From: Streptomyces abyssomicinicus
Lineage (GTDB): Bacteria > Actinomycetota > Actinomycetes > Streptomycetales > Streptomycetaceae
Reading direction: 5' to 3'
Assembly: GCF_008974245.1 (NCBI RefSeq)
Contig: NZ_BBZI01000005.1
Span: 1,095,876 to 1,159,875 of the forward strand
DNA length: 64,000 nt
Part shown: one piece after another, positions 59,202 through 64,000 of the stretch
How positions within the stretch are numbered: position 1 is the first letter of the stretch
Layout of the letters: each line of letters begins with the position of its first letter
Position numbers and translations under genes: made by a program
Notes under the pieces: model-generated
Seen by the model: the letters and a program-made list of their open reading frames with translations, nothing else
What the model was told of the DNA's origin: nothing
Database searches by the model: none

Positions 59202-62006
59202 GTGCACGAGTCCCCTCCCCCCAGGGGCAGACCGCTGCCCGGGCAGACGCCCCGGGCCGAGCGCACCCGTCCGCCACGCTCCGCCCAGCCCCCGCGCCGC
59301 ACGGCCTTACGGCTCGGAGGCGTGCTGGCGGCCGCCGCCGGTCTGCTGTGCGCCCTGATGCCCGGTGCCATGGCCCGGCCCGACGAGGGCGCGGGCGCCC
59401 GCTCGCTGTCCGGGGCCGACGCCGCGGCGGCCGCCGCGGACTGGAAGAACGTCCGCATCGACGGCGGCGGCTTCGTCCCCGGCATCGTCTTCAACCGGTC
59501 CGAGCCCGATCTCGCCTACGCCCGCACCGACATCGGCGGCGCGTACCGCTGGGTGGAGTCGAGCAAGAGCTGGACCCCGCTGCTGGACCACGTCGGCTGG
59601 GACGACTGGGGCCACACCGGTGTCATCGGCCTCGCCTCCGACAGCGTGGACCCGGACAAGGTCTACGCGGCGGTCGGCACGTACACCAACGACTGGGACC
59701 CCGGCAACGGCGCCGTGCTGCGCTCCGGGGACCGGGGCGAGACCTGGGCCAAGGCCGACCTGCCGTTCAAGCTGGGCGGGAACATGCCCGGCCGGGGCAT
59801 GGGGGAGCGCCTCGCCGTCGACCCCCACCGCAACAGCGTGCTCTACCTTGGGGCGCCGAGCGGCAACGGCCTGTGGCGTTCCACCGACAGCGGCGCGACC
59901 TGGTCGGAGGTGACCTCGTTCCCCAACCCGGGGACGTACATCGCCGATCCGAGCGACACGGGCGGCTACAACGGCGACATCCAGGGCATCTCCTGGGTGA
60001 CCTTCGACGAGACGACGGGCAGCGCGGGCTCCGCCACCCGGACGATCTACGTCGGTGTCGCCGACAAGGAGAACAACGTCTACCGGTCGACCGACGCCGG
60101 CGCCACGTGGTCCCGGGTGGCCGGGCAGCCGACCGGGCTGCTCGCGCACAAGGGCGTTCTGGACGCCGAGAACGGCTACCTCTACCTCCCCTACAGCGAC
60201 ACCGGCGGCCCGTACGACGGTTCCACCGGCCAGGTGTGGCGGTACGACACCGGCAGCGGCGAGTGGACGGACATCAGCCCGATGCCTGCCGCGGACACCT
60301 ACTTCGGCTACAGCGGGCTGAGCGTGGACCGGCAGAACCCCGGCACGGTGATGGTCACCGGCTACAGCTCCTGGTGGCCGGACACGCAGATCTTCCGCAC
60401 CACCGACAGCGGCGAGAACTGGACCAGGGCCTGGGAGTACAGCTCCTACCCGAACCGTTCGAACCGCTACACCATGGACATCTCCTCGGTCCCCTGGCTC
60501 GACTGGGGCGCCAATCCGACTCCGCCGGAGCAGACCCCGAAGCTCGGGTGGATGACGGAGGCGCTGGAGATCGACCCCTTCGACTCCGACCGGATGATGT
60601 ACGGTACCGGCGCGACGATCTTCGGCACCGAGAACCTCACCCAGTGGGACGGCGGCGGCAAGCCCGTCATCAAGCCCATGGTGAAGGGGCTCGAGGAGAC
60701 CGCCGTCCTCGACCTGGTGGCCCCGCCCAGCGGCGCCACGCTGATCAGCGGCCTCGGCGACGTCGGCGGCTTCCGGCACACCTCCCTGGACACGGTCCCG
60801 GCGAAGATGTTCCAGTCGCCCAACTTCACCTCCACCACCAGCCTCGACTACGCGGAGACCAACCCGAACACGGTGGTCCGGGTGGGCAACGTGGACAGCG
60901 GTGCCCACGTGGCGTTCTCCTCCGACAACGGCGCCAACTGGTACGCGGGTTCCGACCCGTCGGGCGTCACCGGCGGAGGCACCGTCGCGGCGGCGGCGGA
61001 CGGCAGCCGCTACGTGTGGAGCCCGGAGGGAGCGGGCGTGCACGCCGGGTCGGGCTCCTCCTGGACGGCCTCCTCCGGTATCCCGGCCGGAGCCGTCGTG
61101 GAGTCGGACCGGGTGGACCCGAAGAAGTTCTACGGGTTCAAGGACGGAGCCTTCTACGTCAGCACCGACGCCGGCGCGACCTTCACCAAGCGCGCGTCCA
61201 CCGGGCTGCCGACGGGCACGGCCGTCCGCTTCAAGGCCGTCCCCGGCCGCAACGGCGACGTCTGGCTGGCCGGCGGTGAGGAGGACAAGACGTACGGGCT
61301 GTGGCACTCGACCGATTCCGGGGCGACGTTCACCAAGGTGGGCGGCGTCCAGGAGGCCGACACCATCGGCTTCGGCAAGGCGGCCCCGGGCGCCACCTAC
61401 CAGACCCTCTACACCAGTGCCAAGATCGACGGGGTCCGCGGCATCTTCCGCTCCACCGACGCGGGCGCCAACTGGGTCAGGGTCAACGACGACCAGCACC
61501 AGTGGGGCTGGACCGGTTCCACGATCACCGGCGACCCGCGCACGTACGGGCGGGTCTACGTCTCCACCAACGGCCGCGGCATCGTCTACGCGGACACCGC
61601 CGGCATACCCTCGCCGACCGGTCCCACGGACCCGCCGGACCCGACCGACCCGCCGGACCCGACCGACCCGCCGGACCCCGGTGGCCCGGACGGAGCCTGC
61701 ACCGTGGACCACCGCGTCACCAACCAGTGGCAGGGCGGTTTCCAGGCGGAGGTCAAGCTCACCAACACCGGCGACAGCGCGTGGGACGGCTGGAAGCTCG
61801 GCTGGACCTACCCGGACGGCCAGCGGATCACGCAGCTCTGGAACGGCACCCACACCCAGAGCGGTGACCGGGTCACGGTGACCAACGTGTCGTACAACGG
61901 CCGCGTCGCGCCCGGCGGTTCGGTGACCGTCGGCTTCACCGGGACGTCGACGGGGAGCAACGGCACCCCGGACGACTTCACCCGTGACGGAGCCGCCTGC
62001 GGCTGA
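59202..62006 (+). CDS. GH74 xyloglucanase with C-terminal CBM2
   Basis: The 934-aa protein has a signal with a Tat-like RR (RRTALRLGGVLAAAAGLLCA LMPGAMA), then a GH74 double beta-propeller (about 80-800) with NVRIDGGGFVPGIVFNRSEP DLAYARTDIGGAYRW (catalytic Asp in RTDIGG) and repeated Asp-boxes such as STDSGATW and STDAGATW. A PTDPPDPTDPPDP linker (about 805-828) leads to a CBM2 (about 832-934, ACTVDHRVTNQWQGGFQAEV). It cleaves xyloglucan outside the cell. Codon 36 is TTA (59307-59309) in the signal region, suggesting bldA control. CebR box and two other palindromes lie upstream. GTG 59202 has AAGGA upstream. Confidence 0.95.
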   Translation: MHESPPPRGRPLPGQTPRAERTRPPRSAQPPRRTALRLGGVLAAAAGLLCALMPGAMARPDEGAGARSLSGADAAAAAADWKNVRIDGGGFVPGIVFNRSEPDLAYARTDIGGAYRWVESSKSWTPLLDHVGWDDWGHTGVIGLASDSVDPDKVYAAVGTYTNDWDPGNGAVLRSGDRGETWAKADLPFKLGGNMPGRGMGERLAVDPHRNSVLYLGAPSGNGLWRSTDSGATWSEVTSFPNPGTYIADPSDTGGYNGDIQGISWVTFDETTGSAGSATRTIYVGVADKENNVYRSTDAGATWSRVAGQPTGLLAHKGVLDAENGYLYLPYSDTGGPYDGSTGQVWRYDTGSGEWTDISPMPAADTYFGYSGLSVDRQNPGTVMVTGYSSWWPDTQIFRTTDSGENWTRAWEYSSYPNRSNRYTMDISSVPWLDWGANPTPPEQTPKLGWMTEALEIDPFDSDRMMYGTGATIFGTENLTQWDGGGKPVIKPMVKGLEETAVLDLVAPPSGATLISGLGDVGGFRHTSLDTVPAKMFQSPNFTSTTSLDYAETNPNTVVRVGNVDSGAHVAFSSDNGANWYAGSDPSGVTGGGTVAAAADGSRYVWSPEGAGVHAGSGSSWTASSGIPAGAVVESDRVDPKKFYGFKDGAFYVSTDAGATFTKRASTGLPTGTAVRFKAVPGRNGDVWLAGGEEDKTYGLWHSTDSGATFTKVGGVQEADTIGFGKAAPGATYQTLYTSAKIDGVRGIFRSTDAGANWVRVNDDQHQWGWTGSTITGDPRTYGRVYVSTNGRGIVYADTAGIPSPTGPTDPPDPTDPPDPTDPPDPGGPDGACTVDHRVTNQWQGGFQAEVKLTNTGDSAWDGWKLGWTYPDGQRITQLWNGTHTQSGDRVTVTNVSYNGRVAPGGSVTVGFTGTSTGSNGTPDDFTRDGAACG

Positions 62007-62036
62007 TCCAGCGGCGTCCAGCGGGACCGCCACAGG

Positions 62037-62073
62037 GCGAGGGCCGCGACCGGTCATTGGTCGCGGCCCTCGC
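62037..62073 (+). terminator. Strong hairpin terminator after the GH74 gene
   Basis: A perfect 15-bp stem with a 7-nt loop: GCGAGGGCCGCGACC pairs with GGTCGCGGCCCTCGC. It lies 31 bp after the stop. Confidence 0.85.
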
Positions 62074-62143
62074 TTCGTCGGCCTCCCGGGAGCGGGCGCG
62101 GGCGCGGCCGCGCTGCCGGGGGACCGCGGCGGCGCCCGGCCGC

Positions 62144-62611
62144 CTACCGTGCGAAGTACTCCGACATCAGGCCGCCGACCCAGTCCGGCTGGCGGACGTC
62201 GCGCGGGAGGAACTCCGCCATCGCCGGCTTCAGGTCGACGACCGGCGTGCCGGAGACCGCGTCCAGGCCCACCACCGTGAGCTCACGGCCGCGGACGGAT
62301 TCGACGGCGCAGCACGTCACCCCGATGCGGTTCGGTCTGCGGGGGCCGCGGCCGGCGAAGACGCCGACGGGCGGGAGGTCGGCGCGGCCGCGGTAGGGGC
62401 GGGGTGTGCGGTGGTCGTCCTCTTCCGGGAACTGGTCGAAGACGAAGAGGACCTCCACGTGGGAGAAGCCCTCCAGTCCCTGGAGGCAGGTGTCGCCGAA
62501 GCGCTGGTCGACGAGGATGGTGCTGCGGACGGCGCCCCAGTGGTCCGTGTGCTGGACGTCCGTCCTGTCGTTCCGGACCGTACCTATCGGCGTGATCTCG
62601 AAGCTCGGCAT
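62144..62611 (-). CDS. TrmO/TsaA-like tRNA methyltransferase
   Basis: The 155-aa protein matches the YaeB/TrmO family: PIGTVRNDRTDVQHTDHWGA VRSTILVD, GLEGFSHVEVLFVFDQFPEE, GVFAGRGPRRPNRIGVTCCA and VDLKPAMAEFLPRD. The typical S-x-x-RPNxxG motif (PRRPNRIG) and DxKP are present. TrmO methylates t6A37 of tRNA using SAM; this short, divergent copy may have another substrate. Confidence 0.82.
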   Translation of the reverse strand: MPSFEITPIGTVRNDRTDVQHTDHWGAVRSTILVDQRFGDTCLQGLEGFSHVEVLFVFDQFPEEDDHRTPRPYRGRADLPPVGVFAGRGPRRPNRIGVTCCAVESVRGRELTVVGLDAVSGTPVVDLKPAMAEFLPRDVRQPDWVGGLMSEYFAR

Positions 62612-62648
62612 GGCCCGAGGCTGCTCCCCGGGGGAGGCGCGCAGGCGT

Positions 62649-62678
62649 GTCCCGCCGGACGGTGGGGTCCGGCGGGAC
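62649..62678 (-). terminator. Hairpin terminator after the second LPMO gene
   Basis: A perfect 11-bp stem, GTCCCGCCGGA / TCCGGCGGGAC, with an 8-nt loop lies 25 bp after the LPMO stop on the minus strand. Confidence 0.75.
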
Positions 62679-62702
62679 GTGGGTGGAGCGAGTGGGCCTG
62701 CC

Positions 62703-63374
62703 TCAGCGGAAGTTGACGTCGCTGCAGAAGAAGTACGTCTGGTCCATGTGCGAGGCCTGCCAGATGGTGTAGAACACCGCCCGGCCGCTGCGTCCCGGCA
62801 CGCTCACGGGGATGTTGTACTCACTGCCGGGGGCGTAGCGGCTGGTGCGGGTGACCAGCTGCAGGTCGTTCCAGGTCAGTGCCTGGGTGAGCGGGTTGAA
62901 GCCCTGCCGGGTGACGTAGACCAGGATGTAGTCCGCGCCGTGGCTCGCCTGGTCGTGCAGCCGGAGGGTGAGGTTGCTGCCGACGTCCGTGGCCTTCCAG
63001 TTGCCCACGGTGTCCATGGCGTTGTAGCGGCCGCTCTCGGTCCGGCCGCCGCTGCAGAGCTGGCCGTTGGGGATGACCGCCTGGAAGTTGCCCGCGGAAC
63101 CGTTGCGGTACAGGCCGTTCCAGTTCCACATGGCGTTGGTGTCCGTCTGCCAGGCCTGCCAGCACATGGGGTCCTGCTGCTGCATGGCCGGGTTCTGGAA
63201 GTCGCTGCCCCAGCGCTGCCAACACCCGTAGTTGCGGGTGGCTGGGTCGACGACCGACCCGTGGGCGTAGGCGGTGCCGCTCCCCGGGACCAGGGAGAAC
63301 AGTGCGGTGACGACCAGGGTGAGGAGGAGGAACGGCGCCCGGCGTAACCGGCCGGCGATGTCGGAACGTGTCAT
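62703..63374 (-). CDS. AA10 lytic polysaccharide monooxygenase (second copy)
   Basis: The 223-aa secreted enzyme has a signal peptide (MTRSDIAGRLRRAPFLLLTL ...GTAYA) and mature HGSVVDPATRNYGCWQRWGS, with the copper His1. The second His is in LHDQASHGADYILVYVTRQG, and the end IWQASHMDQTYFFCSDVNF is typical of the Streptomyces single-domain AA10 type acting on cellulose and chitin. No CBM is present. GAGGA precedes ATG 63374. A CebR box lies 45 bp before the start. Codon 10 is TTA (63345-63347), as with the other two CebR-box genes here. About half of residues match the LPMO at 20293. Confidence 0.94.
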   Translation of the reverse strand: MTRSDIAGRLRRAPFLLLTLVVTALFSLVPGSGTAYAHGSVVDPATRNYGCWQRWGSDFQNPAMQQQDPMCWQAWQTDTNAMWNWNGLYRNGSAGNFQAVIPNGQLCSGGRTESGRYNAMDTVGNWKATDVGSNLTLRLHDQASHGADYILVYVTRQGFNPLTQALTWNDLQLVTRTSRYAPGSEYNIPVSVPGRSGRAVFYTIWQASHMDQTYFFCSDVNFR

Positions 63375-63418
63375 GGGTGTCCTCTTTCGCGTGGGGCTTG
63401 GGGACAGCGGACAAGAAG

Positions 63419-63432
63419 TGGGAGCGCTCCCA
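63419..63432. promoter_or_regulatory. CebR box TGGGAGCGCTCCCA (second LPMO gene)
   Basis: The third perfect copy of the 14-bp CebR palindrome in the window, close to the LPMO start on the minus strand. Confidence 0.9.
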
Positions 63433-63979
63433 TATAAAGGTTGCGTACATGTCAACGTCGTGCAACATTCGATTGCGCCACTTTCCCGCCGTGCACCGGT
63501 GGAACCCAGGCCCCTCGACCGGACGGTGTGCGGCCTGATTGAATCGGGGCATGAACCAGCGCCAGGACCTCACGCGTCGACGCCACGTCGACCTCGTGCG
63601 TGTGTCCAGTGCCCTGTGTTCCGCTCCGGCCGCCCGCTGAGACGGGTCCTTCCGGCGCCCCGCCTCCCGTCGCGGCCCGCGCTCGCGGCCGGCGGCCCGT
63701 GGCACCGGGTGCTCCGCGCCGCGCCGCGTTCCGTCGTCCCGCACCCGTGCCGTTCTGCTGACCTGCCGTCCTGAGCTTCCCGGACCTGTGCGTCCGTGAC
63801 GTGCGGATCCGCGGGGCGCTACACCCGGCGCGTGCGGCGTCCGGGCGTTCGGCGCCCGGGCCGGGGAGTCGTCCTGACGCGCTGCCGGAGGGCCGCTCCG
63901 GGCGTGGGCGAAAACCGCCGTCCGCAGCCTCCCCCCACCCGACTCCGCCCGACTCCACCCGAGGAGCTGACACTCCGCC
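63433..63979. other. Intergenic region at the right edge
   Basis: No gene is supported; open frames on both strands have no domain and no SD. It presumably contains the LPMO promoter at its left end. Confidence 0.4.
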
Positions 63980-64000
63980 ATGTCCGAAACACCTCCAGAG
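63980..64000 (+). CDS. Possible start of a further gene (7 codons visible)
   Basis: ATG 63980 begins MSETPPE and runs to the window end. A GAGGAG lies 13 nt upstream, somewhat far for an SD. Too little is visible to judge the product. Confidence 0.25.

Noticed and set aside
59307..62057. 916-codon minus-strand ORF opposite GH74
   Set aside because: It mirrors the GH74 coding frame on the opposite strand and has no domain or ribosome site.
1..64000. A secondary-metabolite gene cluster or tRNA genes in the window
   Set aside because: No polyketide, peptide-synthetase, terpene or RiPP core enzymes and no cloverleaf-like tRNA sequence were seen on reading through both strands; a tRNAscan or antiSMASH run would settle this.

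Overview
The window is a very GC-rich chromosome segment of a Streptomyces or close relative. The evidence is the codon bias (G or C at almost every third position), GTG starts, rare TTA leucine codons, hairpin terminators without U tracts, CebR-type operators, Streptomyces-type secreted proteins (subtilisin-inhibitor-like protein, AA10 LPMOs, GH74 and GH6 enzymes) and families such as AzlCD, WYL, DUF2750 and NIPSNAP. I saw no rRNA, tRNA, CRISPR array, prophage or large biosynthetic cluster. The region looks like ordinary chromosome with accessory loci.

Layout. 1-2.7 kb: 5' part of a secreted lytic transglycosylase and a leaderless ABC-F gene. 2.7-7 kb (minus strand): FAD oxidoreductase, aldo/keto reductase and a sugar-porter MFS gene, the last coupled to a 61-codon remnant of a glucose-6-phosphate dehydrogenase C-terminus. 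7.6-10.9 kb: methyltransferase-NUDIX fusion, metallo-beta-lactamase-fold hydrolase, and a 50-aa protein coupled to a membrane-anchored Mrr-type nuclease. 11-19.4 kb: an uncharacterised 588-aa protein, an azlCD-DMT exporter operon, leuA with an attenuator leader peptide, and a divergent GntR regulator. 19.5-29 kb: SMI1/KNR4 pseudogene, CebR-box LPMO, RTX-repeat protein, GNAT, ATP-grasp enzyme with a small upstream ORF, an 8-bp minisatellite, and the pntAB transhydrogenase operon. 29-40 kb: DUF2750, an RNA ligase divergent from a nucleotidyltransferase, SpoIIE phosphatase, a partial molybdate locus (HTH-TOBE, oxidoreductase, orphan ModA), an SSI-like inhibitor, a GH6 protein lacking both catalytic Asp, and a SMI1/KNR4 protein. 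40-49 kb: mobile-element scars, a TetR/MFS/hydrolase divergon, a NIPSNAP/WYL pair, and a CPBP protease followed by a two-component system. 49-64 kb: a putative NPCBM-like protein, amidase, methyltransferase, tandem ABC-F genes with a leader-peptide attenuator, VOC protein, a TetR/EamA divergon, GH74 xyloglucanase, TrmO-like protein and a second LPMO.

The most notable system-level signal concerns plant-polymer degradation. Three genes (LPMO at 20.3 kb, GH74 at 59.2 kb, LPMO at 63.4 kb) each carry a perfect TGGGAGCGCTCCCA CebR palindrome upstream. Each also has an in-frame TTA codon inside the signal-peptide-coding region (codons 7, 36 and 10). This suggests a double gate: cello-oligosaccharide induction through CebR, and developmental control through the bldA tRNA. 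GH74 has, in addition, two copies of a different palindrome (GTCGAA-N4-TTCGAC). Other regulatory finds are a leaderless leucine leader peptide before leuA, a 9-codon upstream ORF with hairpins before the ABC-F pair, and several leaderless genes with a TANNNT box 7 nt before ATG.
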